Positions 10,076-17,982 of a DNA stretch of 64,000 nucleotides are shown here, piece by piece; position 1 is the stretch's first letter; each line of letters opens with the position of its first letter. The notes under the pieces were generated by a model. It was not told the DNA's origin and did not search any database. It worked only from the letters and a program-made list of their open reading frames with translations. The stretch is taken from assembly GCF_021654855.1 (NCBI RefSeq), contig NZ_AP024202.1, positions 1,736,001 through 1,800,000 of the forward strand, written 5' to 3'. The stretch is from Thiomicrorhabdus immobilis (GTDB taxonomy: Bacteria > Pseudomonadota > Gammaproteobacteria > Thiomicrospirales > Thiomicrospiraceae). Both the position numbers and the translations under genes were made by a program.

Positions 10076-11062
10076 TTAACAGCAATCTTTACCGTTAAAA
10101 TAACTCGGCTGAGCCATCCATTTTTCCATATCAGACTCACCCAATACATTCATCAAAAACAGCAAAACTCGATAGACATGCCTAACACCTTGCAGACAAG
10201 GCAGTTGCCCAGCTATTCTGAGCTGATACTCCTTTTCAAACAGCTGTAGCTGGCTAGGCGTGAGTAAGTACTCCAAAATCACAAAATCCAACTCGACCGG
10301 AGCAAACACAAAGGCATCCAAATCATAAATCCCCATCAAAACTCCATCTTGCTGGGCGAACTGGTCCCACCTTAAGTCCAACATCAACGGCACCAGCTTA
10401 GTAATGGATACCTTTTCGACATCAGTCAAAGCCTTGGCTAACAGAGGTTCTGAAACCTCTATATCTTTGGATAAAGAGAGAATCGTTTTTGTTAGATTCG
10501 TTTGCCATTCCTTCAACAAACGCTGGTCGGTCGGATTCGCATGCGCTGCCGGCTCATTTAAATTTTCTTCTGTAATGAAACCGATTTTTTCAACTGGATG
10601 AGAGTGCATTTCGGCTAAAAACCCAGCCAATTGCCGAACGGTCATAGCGCAACTATCTCTGGCCGAATATGTTTGCCCTTTGATGTTTTCCAATACTAGC
10701 GCACACACATCCTCAGCGACCAAACAGTCATATACTTCAGGTATTTTTAGGCTGGTTATTTGAGAAAGCAACGGATAGCTAAATTTTGCCAGCTGATAAG
10801 AATCACATAAATCCAAACCGAACAAAATTTGCATGGCTTTCCAAAACGGGGTGATGTCATCTGTTCTGTTATAAGCCTTAACAACCGCCTCTATTGAATG
10901 CCCATCAATGTCAAGATGTTCAATGAGCCAAACTTCGCTACTACTGTCTTCATACAGGCCTGGTAGCTTTTCTGAATAGGATATTTTTTGGTATTTCTGC
11001 AACTCCACACGTTTGAATCGAACAAACGGCGATTGTGCTTGTAAAATCTTATCGTGTTGCAT
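10076..11062 (-). CDS. Aminoglycoside/choline-kinase-fold protein, possible thiamine kinase
   Basis: The 328-residue protein looks like an APH/choline-kinase-fold phosphotransferase: ATP-lobe residues (VVKAYN), a hinge-like ALVLENIKG, a segment LAGFLAEMH, and a late DLDAFVFAPVELDF resembling the metal-binding Asp motif. The catalytic loop, normally HxDxxxxN, reads LDLRWDQF near 230, so the His is missing and the Asn is Gln. Convergence with a PnuT-like permease in a thiamine locus suggests that it phosphorylates and traps thiamine. The divergent loop leaves doubt about activity. Aminoglycoside resistance is unlikely in this setting. Confidence 0.65.
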   Translation of the reverse strand: MQHDKILQAQSPFVRFKRVELQKYQKISYSEKLPGLYEDSSSEVWLIEHLDIDGHSIEAVVKAYNRTDDITPFWKAMQILFGLDLCDSYQLAKFSYPLLSQITSLKIPEVYDCLVAEDVCALVLENIKGQTYSARDSCAMTVRQLAGFLAEMHSHPVEKIGFITEENLNEPAAHANPTDQRLLKEWQTNLTKTILSLSKDIEVSEPLLAKALTDVEKVSITKLVPLMLDLRWDQFAQQDGVLMGIYDLDAFVFAPVELDFVILEYLLTPSQLQLFEKEYQLRIAGQLPCLQGVRHVYRVLLFLMNVLGESDMEKWMAQPSYFNGKDCC

Positions 11063-11204
11063 GCGGATGTGAATAAAACCTGTGATTTGTTAACCTGGCC
11101 ATAATACCTGTAAAAACAAGCAATTTCTAAACAATCAAGCCAAACAAACAAAACTCTATCAATAAGTTTACCAACAAAGCATTTATAAAGAGTGCGTTAT
11201 TAGA

Positions 11205-11210
11205 TATAAT
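11205..11210 (+). promoter_or_regulatory. -10 TATAAT for the isoaspartyl methyltransferase-like gene
   Basis: A consensus TATAAT lies 84 bases before the ATG at 11294. No good -35 at the standard distance was seen. Confidence 0.4.
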
Positions 11211-11293
11211 CGTTCGGTTTTAATTTTGTGGTTTGTCCGTTTAGGGGTTATTAACAACCACACAATGTATAAAGAATAATAAAGGAAAACACA

Positions 11294-11941
11294 ATGAATC
11301 TAGATCAAGCGCGCTTTTTCATGGTAGAACAGCAAATTCGCCCTTGGGATGTTTTGGACCCCAAAATTCTTGATTTATTAATGGATATTCCTCGTCATTT
11401 ATTTGTGGAAGCTGGCAATGAAGCATTGGCATACTCGGATATCGAGTTACCGATTGGCCATAACCAAACCATGATGGCTCCAAAAATTGAAGGCCGTCTT
11501 CTGCAAGCTCTAGATATTGATGAAAATGACACTGTACTGGAAATTGGTACAGGTTCAGGCTACATGACGGCGTTGATGGCAAACTTAGGCAAATCGGTTA
11601 CCACCGTTGAACTCCATCAAGATATTTTGGATATCGCTAAGGCTCGTTTGGAGGATTACACAAACATTGAATTTGCTTGTGGTGATGCGTCTCAAGGTTG
11701 GAATGATGGCAAACAATACGATGCGATTGTATTGACCGGTTCGACTCAAACCGTACCACAAAGCTATAAAGAACAACTAACACTGGGTGGCAGACTAGCG
11801 GTTATCACAGGTGAATCACCAGCCATGAGTGCTCAAGTCATTACTCGCATCAGCGATCAAGAATGGGAAACGGAAACGTTATTTGAAACAGACTTGGCGC
11901 CGTTAACCAATGCTAACCCTGAAAGCACTTTTGCGTTCTAA
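11294..11941 (+). CDS. Protein-L-isoaspartate O-methyltransferase family protein
   Basis: The 215-residue protein has the PCMT layout: N-terminal MVEQQIRPWDVLD, the PRHLFV segment, IGHNQTMMAP near residue 57, motif I VLEIGTGSGYMTALMA around 80-95, and a Rossmann core to the end. Classical Pcm repairs isoaspartyl residues with SAM. Gammaproteobacteria often carry this shorter PCMT-like form beside tolC or heptosyl genes, and its substrate is not settled. Here it stands alone between the thiamine locus and the respiratory operon. AGGAAA lies just upstream of the ATG. Confidence 0.85.
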   Translation: MNLDQARFFMVEQQIRPWDVLDPKILDLLMDIPRHLFVEAGNEALAYSDIELPIGHNQTMMAPKIEGRLLQALDIDENDTVLEIGTGSGYMTALMANLGKSVTTVELHQDILDIAKARLEDYTNIEFACGDASQGWNDGKQYDAIVLTGSTQTVPQSYKEQLTLGGRLAVITGESPAMSAQVITRISDQEWETETLFETDLAPLTNANPESTFAF

Positions 11942-12066
11942 AATCTCCCCCCAGTAAAAATCCCTCTCTACTCATTGGCTAATCGACCCCTGATTAGCCT
12001 CTAGAGTCACAACCTAACTAGTAACTTAACGTACCATTTAATTATTTTTTCACCACATCCAATTAA

Positions 12067-12085
12067 ATTTGATTTAGAATCAAAT
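12067..12085. promoter_or_regulatory. Perfect dyad upstream of the respiratory operon (distal)
   Basis: ATTTGATT-tag-AATCAAAT, an 8-3-8 perfect inverted repeat, lies 150 bases upstream of the first gene. It may bind a dimeric regulator. The 293-base gap 11942-12234 contains this site, a putative promoter and a second dyad. Confidence 0.4.
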
Positions 12086-12144
12086 ACGTACAACCAAACT
12101 TAATCATAAGTTTTTTTATACCCTTATCAATAAATTCTTTTGAA

Positions 12145-12173
12145 TTCAAAAAGAAAGTTTAGCCTTTTACAAT
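12145..12173 (+). promoter_or_regulatory. Putative sigma-70 promoter of the bd-like oxidase / fcc operon
   Basis: TTCAAA (12145-12150), a 17-base spacer and TACAAT (12168-12173) match sigma-70 spacing. The -35 lies inside a 14-bp palindrome, TTTTGAATTCAAAA. The expected start site, near 12180, is immediately before the proximal dyad. Confidence 0.45.
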
Positions 12174-12182
12174 ACAACCCAA

Positions 12183-12201
12183 GCATAAGTTTAACTTATG
12201 C
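12183..12201. promoter_or_regulatory. Perfect dyad next to the expected transcription start (proximal)
   Basis: GCATAAGT-tta-ACTTATGC is a perfect 8-3-8 inverted repeat just downstream of the putative -10 and 33 bases before the ATG. This is the classic place for a repressor operator. It could instead be a 5' UTR hairpin. Confidence 0.45.
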
Positions 12202-12234
12202 AGCATAAACCACATTAATAGTAAGGAATTTCAT

Positions 12235-13692
12235 ATGGATTTGATTAGCCTCTATCCTACTTGGTACGAACCGATGCTTGGTTCTGGCTGGGTGGTTGCA
12301 TTAATCGCTACATTCCACGTACTCGCTTCTCACACCTCCGTGGGTGCGGCTATGTTGTTTGCCTATCTTTCACATAAAGCTTATCGCGAAGATCGTGATG
12401 ACCTGCTTGATTTCATTAAAAAGTATGGTCTTTTTTTAATGGTATTCACCTATGTTGCCGGCTCGATTACCGGACCTGGGATTTGGTACTCCACTACCGT
12501 TGCTAGCCCGAACGGGATTGGCGCTTTAATCCACTCATTTGTTTGGAAATGGGCTACTGAATGGGTCTTCTTCGTTATTGAAGTAGTGGGCGTTTACATG
12601 ATTGTTTACCTTGTAGGTAAAGTGGATAAACGTACCCATATGAAAATCTCCATCATTTTTGGTGTCGCTTCTTTTGCTACATTGCTGATTATCGTTGGTA
12701 TCTTGTCGTTCATGATGTTACCTGGTAAAGAAGTATGGTTTGAAGAGGGAGGCTATCTAAATGGTTTCTACGGTACCAACACCTTTATTCAAACAGGCAT
12801 GCGTATCGCCTTCATGTTCACCATGACTGCGGTAGTCGGTGGAATTGTCGTTGCCGGCATTAAAGACCCCGCATTCAAAAAAGAGATGGCGCGTAAATTG
12901 GGTTGGTTAGGGATTATCTCAACCTTAGTAGGTGCCGCTCTATTCCAACTATATTTGACCGCAGTACCAGAGCAAGCATTATTGGTGATGGAAAACCGTC
13001 TACCAGATTATTTTGGCCCAAGTATTATGATTGTATTAGCGGGAACTTTAGGCTACTTCATCGTAACCATGCTACAGCCAAAGATTATTGTTGAAAGCTT
13101 TGCCGGAGCGATGGCGGTCATCATCCTAGTGGCCGGTTTATGGCCAGAAGAGACCGCTCGTGAATCCATGCGTAAACCTTATGTTGCGGGTCAATATGTC
13201 TATTCAAACCAAGTGATTGGTCGTGATGTCCCAGGGATGGATATTAAATCCCAGCTACCGACTATCGAAAAAGTCGGTATCTTAAAAGCACACCCGTTCA
13301 CCCCAGAACATCTACAAACGGTTAATGCCGGCAACAAAATCCAGGCAGGTGAATATATCGCCATGGTTTATTGCTCAAACTGTCACTCTCCAAGTGAAAC
13401 CGGGATTCGCCCTCTGCACCGTTATTTCCCAGACGGCGTAACCGAAGAACGTATGCAGAAGTACGTCAAAGGGGTTCTAACAACAGGAAATATCGCTTAT
13501 ATGCCGAAAATGCCAATGTTAGATTCTGAAGTTGAAGCTTTATCGGCTTACCTTGTTATGAATAACAATGGGGGTCAGAAAGCAATCACCGCGGCAATTA
13601 AACAAGAAGTTGAAAACCGTGACCGTGCTTTAGTTGAGAAGAATGCAATGGACAAAGTTGCAGTACTTGAACTCTCACAGGAGGTGAAATAA
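12235..13692 (+). CDS. Cytochrome bd-superfamily subunit I-like protein with C-terminal c-type haem domain
   Basis: The 485-residue protein begins with eight or so membrane helices related to CydA: a helix I His in ATFHVLASHTSVG, a TGPGIWYS segment at the place of CydA SGTVLSFEFG, and WATEWVFFVIEVVGVYM, matching the CydA helix with two glutamates for the oxygen-reactive haems. The typical quinol-binding Q-loop is not evident. After the last helix (about 295) comes a periplasmic domain with CSNCH at 380-384 and a possible Met ligand in YMPKMPML near 424. This resembles the non-quinol, haem-c-bearing branches of the bd superfamily. It is likely a terminal oxidase subunit taking electrons from cytochrome c. 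The stop overlaps the next ATG (TAATG). Confidence 0.8.
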   Translation: MDLISLYPTWYEPMLGSGWVVALIATFHVLASHTSVGAAMLFAYLSHKAYREDRDDLLDFIKKYGLFLMVFTYVAGSITGPGIWYSTTVASPNGIGALIHSFVWKWATEWVFFVIEVVGVYMIVYLVGKVDKRTHMKISIIFGVASFATLLIIVGILSFMMLPGKEVWFEEGGYLNGFYGTNTFIQTGMRIAFMFTMTAVVGGIVVAGIKDPAFKKEMARKLGWLGIISTLVGAALFQLYLTAVPEQALLVMENRLPDYFGPSIMIVLAGTLGYFIVTMLQPKIIVESFAGAMAVIILVAGLWPEETARESMRKPYVAGQYVYSNQVIGRDVPGMDIKSQLPTIEKVGILKAHPFTPEHLQTVNAGNKIQAGEYIAMVYCSNCHSPSETGIRPLHRYFPDGVTEERMQKYVKGVLTTGNIAYMPKMPMLDSEVEALSAYLVMNNNGGQKAITAAIKQEVENRDRALVEKNAMDKVAVLELSQEVK

Positions 13693-14939
13693 TGGACGCT
13701 TCACAAGTTACTCAAGTAACCGAGATGATGTATGCACTGCGTAATCCTGCTGGCATACCAACCTACCCTATTATCTTTATCGGCTTAGGGGTATTGACCT
13801 TTGCCTTGCACATTCTGTTTGTACAGTTGATGCTGGGTACATCAGTCATCACCATTTTTGGTGCTTTTAAAAACGATGCTAAATGGCGTCGTCTAGCGGC
13901 AGCGATGCTTGAAATTGCAAAAGTTTCAGTATCGGTCGCCATTGTAATCGGTGTTGCTCCCCTGCTGTTCGTGCAGGTGGTTTATGACCCACACTGGTAT
14001 ACCTCGAACGTACTATCTGCCGTATGGGTAATTGCGTTTATCGTAATTCTCATCTTTGCTTATTGGGCTATGTATGCCTACTACTTCATGAACAGTAAAG
14101 AGAAAGATAAAACCAAAGAACCAAAAGGCAAAGTTTGGATGCTAACCAGCTTGGCTTTGATGTTAGTGGTCGGTTTTATCATGCACAGCCTAACTTCTCA
14201 GATACTACATCCAGAATTATGGAAAGAGTGGTATGTGCAAAACGGTGTGATTGATTACTCAGGTACTCAGTTGCATGCATACAACCTATGGCGTTTCGCG
14301 TTCTTTATCAGCATGGCAATCCCTGTAACAGGCGGCATGTTAGTGACTTACCGTCGCTTTAAAATGGTTCGTGAAGACGCTGACCATGAATACCTGAACT
14401 GGGCAGCCAAGATTGGTAAAAAATGGATAAAACTTGGCTCTGTAATCTCTGCGCTTTTATATGTTGCTTGGATGATGACCATTCCAGAAACTGCAGGTGA
14501 TTTTGCAACCTCTTTCTGGGGCATTATCGGTGGCGTTATGGTTCTGTTCTATGCAATTTGGGCTCAGGTTCGTTTACGTGGTGATGCCATGTTCTGTAGC
14601 TATATGGCTCTGCCGATGGCTTTAGTGATTGGTCTAGTGGTCGCCATTTCGCGTGAAATGCTTCGTTATGGCATCTTAGATGGTTTCTTCGGTTACGATT
14701 TCATGGACTATAAGGTCGTTATGGACTGGTACTCAACAGGCCTGTTCTTCTTAACCTTTGCGATTGTAGGTGGTACGGTTTTAGCCTACTTCCTGACGAT
14801 TGCTTGGCAGGCTGGCCAAACCGTGGGGGTTTACACACCAAGCCCAATGGTTAACCGTATGGGAACTATCGCTATCTGGGTGGTGGCTATTTGGACACTG
14901 CAATTCTTTGTGGTCGGTTTTTACGTGTGGGCGCAATAG
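13692..14939 (+). CDS. Second bd-superfamily membrane subunit
   Basis: A 415-residue integral membrane protein with about nine helices. Its first helix has LTFALHILFVQLMLG with a helix I-type His, followed by SVAIVIGVAPLLFVQVVYDPHWY; this again recalls the CydA fold rather than a typical CydB. So the two membrane subunits look like a CydA-CydA'-type pair. It starts at the overlapping TAATG of the preceding gene, so the two are translationally coupled and probably form one complex. A degenerate palindrome copy (AACAGGCCTGTT) lies at 14735-14746. Assignment to a named oxidase family needs a tree. Confidence 0.75.
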   Translation: MDASQVTQVTEMMYALRNPAGIPTYPIIFIGLGVLTFALHILFVQLMLGTSVITIFGAFKNDAKWRRLAAAMLEIAKVSVSVAIVIGVAPLLFVQVVYDPHWYTSNVLSAVWVIAFIVILIFAYWAMYAYYFMNSKEKDKTKEPKGKVWMLTSLALMLVVGFIMHSLTSQILHPELWKEWYVQNGVIDYSGTQLHAYNLWRFAFFISMAIPVTGGMLVTYRRFKMVREDADHEYLNWAAKIGKKWIKLGSVISALLYVAWMMTIPETAGDFATSFWGIIGGVMVLFYAIWAQVRLRGDAMFCSYMALPMALVIGLVVAISREMLRYGILDGFFGYDFMDYKVVMDWYSTGLFFLTFAIVGGTVLAYFLTIAWQAGQTVGVYTPSPMVNRMGTIAIWVVAIWTLQFFVVGFYVWAQ

Positions 14940-14948
14940 GAGAATAAT

Positions 14949-15323
14949 ATGAAAACGAAATTATTAATCAGTGCCTTCGCTCTTACGCTTGCTCAACCGG
15001 TCTTGGCGGAAGGACAAAATCCTATCGCAACGGGCTCGGCCATGGCTTGGCAATGTGCTCCTTGTCACGGCACCAACGGACAAGAGTTTTTAGAAGCCAT
15101 GCCACCTTTAGCGGGGATGCCTGTGGAACAGTTCACCAAAGCAATGATTGCTTACCGTGAAGGTACTCGTCCTGCAATCATTATGGATCGTGTGGCACGT
15201 GGGTTTACCGATGCAGAAATCGAAGCGATGGCTGTTTGGTTTGAAAAGCAGCCTCTTAAGCAGTGGGAAAACACAAGCTTAAATGAAGCACAAAAAGCAA
15301 ATTCGACAGGAGGTCAAAAATGA
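14949..15323 (+). CDS. Periplasmic monohaem cytochrome c
   Basis: The 124-residue precursor has a Sec signal peptide (MKTKLLISAFALTLAQPVLA) and one haem site, CAPCH at residues 36-40, with GLAGMP-like and late Met candidates (MDRVARG region) for the sixth ligand. It is in the c553/c4-half size class. It starts nine bases after the membrane subunit and overlaps the flavoprotein gene by four bases (ATGA). It probably shuttles electrons between the sulfide dehydrogenase and the bd-like oxidase; this follows from position. Confidence 0.88.
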   Translation: MKTKLLISAFALTLAQPVLAEGQNPIATGSAMAWQCAPCHGTNGQEFLEAMPPLAGMPVEQFTKAMIAYREGTRPAIIMDRVARGFTDAEIEAMAVWFEKQPLKQWENTSLNEAQKANSTGGQK

Positions 15324-16651
15324 GCCAGTTAGAAAATAAGACTTTTGATCAAAAAATCACCCGTCGTGACTTAATCAAACTGTTTGGTGCCACTGCTGTT
15401 GCAGGTACGGGGATTTTTGGGGCAAGCAAACAAGCGTTTGCAAAATCGGCCGCCCACGTAGTGGTTTTAGGTGGTGGTGTTGGTGGTTCAACTTTTGCAA
15501 AATACCTACGTTTCGCAGACCCTGACGTAAAAATCACCATTATTGAACAAGAGCCGGAATACATTACTTGTTTAAGAAGTAATGACGTCATTGTAGGGAT
15601 GCACACTTTAGATGAACTGACATTCAACCTAAATACCGTCAGTTCGAAATACCATATCAATGTCATCATCGATAAGGTGGTTGGAGCAGATTTTGACAAG
15701 AAAACAGTCCGCACTCAAAAGGGCCAAACCGTTTCTTATGACAAGTTAGTGGTTTCCCCTGGTATCGACTTTAAGTTTGAAGACTATGAAGGTTATGACG
15801 CGGAATTAGCCGCTGGCGATTTTCCACATGCCTATAAGGCTGGCCCTCAAACTCTTAAGTTAAGAGAGCAATTACTTGCTATGCCGCAAGGTGGTACCGC
15901 GATTATCGCTCCACCACAAAACCCTTTCCGTTGTCCTCCAGGACCATACGAAAGAGCTTCATTCTTTGCCGAGCATTTTAAAAAGCACAATCCTACGGCC
16001 AAGTTGATTGTACTTGACCCTAAAGACCGTTTTACTAAGGATGTACCCTTTAAGAAGGCCTGGGAACGTTTATACGGCTACAAGTCAGATAACTCTTTAA
16101 TTGAATGGGTATCTGGTTCTGAAGGCGGTCGAGTAGTACGTTTAGATGCCGCAACCAAAACGGTTGAGACGGATGGTGGCGATTTTAAAGCTGATGTAAT
16201 CAATATCATCCCTAATCAGCGTGCGGGTGTCTTGGCACAGAAGCTAGGGTTAACCAACTCTTCTGGCTGGTGTCCTATTGAACGAAACACCATGGAATCG
16301 TCCATTCAAAAAGAAGTCTATGTATTAGGTGACAGCTCAATTGCCGATGCGATGCCTAAATCAGGTTATTCTGCCAATTCACAAGCGAAGGTTTGTGCGC
16401 AAGCGGTTGCTGACACCCTTAAAGGGCAAACTCCTGGTACGGCAATCTACTCGAATGTTTGCTACAGTCTAGCGGGTGAAAACTACGGTGTATCCATCGC
16501 GGCGATTTACGAAGTACGTGACGGACTGATTCAACCAAAAGGCAAATCAGCAGGTGTTTCACCTATTACGGAAAAAACAGCGCAACCAATTCTAGAAGCG
16601 GTTTACCAAAAGAACTGGCAACGTGAATTTGTTAAAGATGTGTTCTCTTAA
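15320..16651 (+). CDS. fccB: Flavocytochrome c sulfide dehydrogenase, flavoprotein subunit
   Basis: A 443-residue FAD protein with a Tat signal (RRDLIKLFGATAVAG, cleaved near residue 41), then the FAD dinucleotide fold (VVVLGGGVGGSTFAKYL). Three cysteines expected in FccB are visible: the flavin-linking Cys in ITCLRSND, and the redox pair in CPPGPYERAS and NVCYSLAGENYG. The C-terminal region has the family's ISAIYE-like dimer/haem-contact segment. It oxidises sulfide to sulfur in the periplasm and passes electrons to a c-type cytochrome partner. It lies inside a tightly packed operon with cytochromes on both sides and overlaps the next reading region at TAATG. Confidence 0.93.
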   Translation: MSQLENKTFDQKITRRDLIKLFGATAVAGTGIFGASKQAFAKSAAHVVVLGGGVGGSTFAKYLRFADPDVKITIIEQEPEYITCLRSNDVIVGMHTLDELTFNLNTVSSKYHINVIIDKVVGADFDKKTVRTQKGQTVSYDKLVVSPGIDFKFEDYEGYDAELAAGDFPHAYKAGPQTLKLREQLLAMPQGGTAIIAPPQNPFRCPPGPYERASFFAEHFKKHNPTAKLIVLDPKDRFTKDVPFKKAWERLYGYKSDNSLIEWVSGSEGGRVVRLDAATKTVETDGGDFKADVINIIPNQRAGVLAQKLGLTNSSGWCPIERNTMESSIQKEVYVLGDSSIADAMPKSGYSANSQAKVCAQAVADTLKGQTPGTAIYSNVCYSLAGENYGVSIAAIYEVRDGLIQPKGKSAGVSPITEKTAQPILEAVYQKNWQREFVKDVFS

Positions 16652-16674
16652 TGAAAAGTAGTGAGGAAAAAGAT

Positions 16675-17403
16675 ATGTTAAAACAGACTTTATTAGTCAC
16701 TGCTTTAGTTTCAGCAACTCTTGCGAGCAGTGCGGCATTCTCGGGTCATGATGAAAAACCTCATGCATCTTCTTGGTCTAACTTCGCCTTAGAAAACCAG
16801 ATCAAGGCGATGCCTCGAGGTGAGGCTACAAACGGCCAAAAGATTCATGAACAGATGATGTGTAATGCATGCCATGGTGAAAAGGGAGAATCCCCTTCCC
16901 GTAACTATGCATCGTTAAATGGTCAAACGGCTGAATACACCACTAAGATGATGTTAGATTATCGAGATGGTCGTCGCTGGGAAAACTATAAACAAGCCAA
17001 TATTATGGTTAAGCTTGCCAAAGCAATGGATGACCAACAGATTGCCGATGTAGCGGCTTTTTATGCCAGCAATCCAGCAACGACCTGGGATATCGAAACC
17101 AAGCCGGTTGCAGCCGATATCGACCGACTGGTACGTAAAGGTGATGTAAGCCGCATGATAGTACCTTGCGCATCTTGTCATGGTGCTCATGGCGAAGGTA
17201 AAGGCATTACCCCAGCCATTGCCGGCCAAGTTCCAGAATACTTTGTACGCACCATGAAAGCTTATCAAGGAAAACATCGTCATAACGATGTCAACGAAGG
17301 CATGGCACAATTCACCCACGACTTAACGGATGATGAAATCCAAGCGTTAGCGTATTACTACGCGACGTTGAATAAACAAGGAGACAATCATGACAGGAAT
17401 TAA
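16675..17403 (+). CDS. Dihaem cytochrome c, probable sulfide dehydrogenase cytochrome subunit
   Basis: From the ATG at 16675 (GAGGAAA six bases upstream; an ATG at 16651 is the alternative) it encodes 242 residues. A Sec signal (MLKQTLLVTALVSATLASSAAF) precedes two cytochrome c domains, with CNACH and CASCH, each with a c4-type spacing and a later Met. This is the c4/FccA pattern and the partner expected for FccB. It ends the row of electron carriers and overlaps a short membrane peptide gene. An FccA symbol is not given because c4 and FccA cannot be told apart by eye. Confidence 0.85.
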   Translation: MLKQTLLVTALVSATLASSAAFSGHDEKPHASSWSNFALENQIKAMPRGEATNGQKIHEQMMCNACHGEKGESPSRNYASLNGQTAEYTTKMMLDYRDGRRWENYKQANIMVKLAKAMDDQQIADVAAFYASNPATTWDIETKPVAADIDRLVRKGDVSRMIVPCASCHGAHGEGKGITPAIAGQVPEYFVRTMKAYQGKHRHNDVNEGMAQFTHDLTDDEIQALAYYYATLNKQGDNHDRN

Positions 17404-17488
17404 AGCCATTATTTGGGGGTTAATTTTAACGTTTGGCTCCATTGCGTTAATGTGGTGGTTAAGCACGTTGACCGTGGTTGCAGTATAA
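17390..17488 (+). CDS. 32-residue single-pass membrane peptide
   Basis: An ATG at 17390, with GGAG seven bases upstream, opens a 32-codon frame overlapping the end of the dihaem cytochrome gene by 14 bases. The product starts MTGIKAIIWGLIL and has one hydrophobic helix with a Trp-Trp pair (ALMWWLSTL) and no charged residue after the Lys at position 5. Size and context recall CydX/CcoQ-type accessory subunits of terminal oxidases, which are usually missed by gene callers. Homology to either cannot be claimed. The strong ribosome-binding site, overlap and position before the operon terminator make a real gene likely. Confidence 0.7.
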   Translation: MTGIKAIIWGLILTFGSIALMWWLSTLTVVAV

Positions 17489-17515
17489 AAACAGCAACCG
17501 ACTCTCCTAAAAAAC

Positions 17516-17552
17516 GCCTCTCGAAAGATTTTGAGAGGCATCCTTTTACCTC
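17516..17552 (+). terminator. Terminator-like hairpin closing the operon
   Basis: GCCTCTC and GAGAGGC form a 7-bp stem around a 10-base loop, followed by ATCCTTTTA. It lies 28 bases after the membrane peptide stop. The T-tract is modest. Confidence 0.6.
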
Positions 17553-17654
17553 TGTAAGAATCATTGGTTTTGTAAACTGATCTATTCATCCGATATGAGT
17601 TTACAAAACCAAGTATTTTTAAAAACGATTATTCCCTGAAACAAAAGACCCAAC

Positions 17655-17945
17655 ATGATGAAAACGTTACAAACACTCTCAATTTTAGAAGGAAGTTCTC
17701 TGCTGCTTTTACTGTTTGTCGCAGTGCCCATGAAACGTTTGGCTGGGGTTCCTGAAGCGGTCACGATTATAGGGCCGATTCACGGCGCTTTATTTATCCT
17801 CTTTAACCTGTTTATTTTCTATGCAATCTCAAAACTCAAGTTAAAAAAGAAATATGCCGCCGTAGGATTCATTGCCTCTCTCATTCCTTTTGGTAGTTTT
17901 GTATACAAAGCAAAAGTGCTTAGCCGTAGAAGTGCTTTTCGCTAA
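17655..17945 (+). CDS. DUF3817 membrane protein
   Basis: The 96-residue protein has three hydrophobic stretches and the DUF3817 pattern: an LEGSSLLLLLFVAVPMKRLAG N-terminal segment, GPIHGALFILF in the middle, and a basic C-terminal end (KAKVLSRRSAFR). Members are small integral membrane proteins of unknown function. The ATG pair at 17655/17658 has no strong ribosome-binding sequence, so the exact start is unsure. It precedes the TDT-family gene by 37 bases and probably shares its transcript. Confidence 0.8.
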   Translation: MMKTLQTLSILEGSSLLLLLFVAVPMKRLAGVPEAVTIIGPIHGALFILFNLFIFYAISKLKLKKKYAAVGFIASLIPFGSFVYKAKVLSRRSAFR

Positions 17946-17982
17946 CCGATTGTCTTTTCTTCACATATAACAGGAAAACAAC

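Noticed and set aside
10076-11062. Aminoglycoside resistance gene.
   Set aside because: Only the fold is shared; the locus is about thiamine and the catalytic loop differs.
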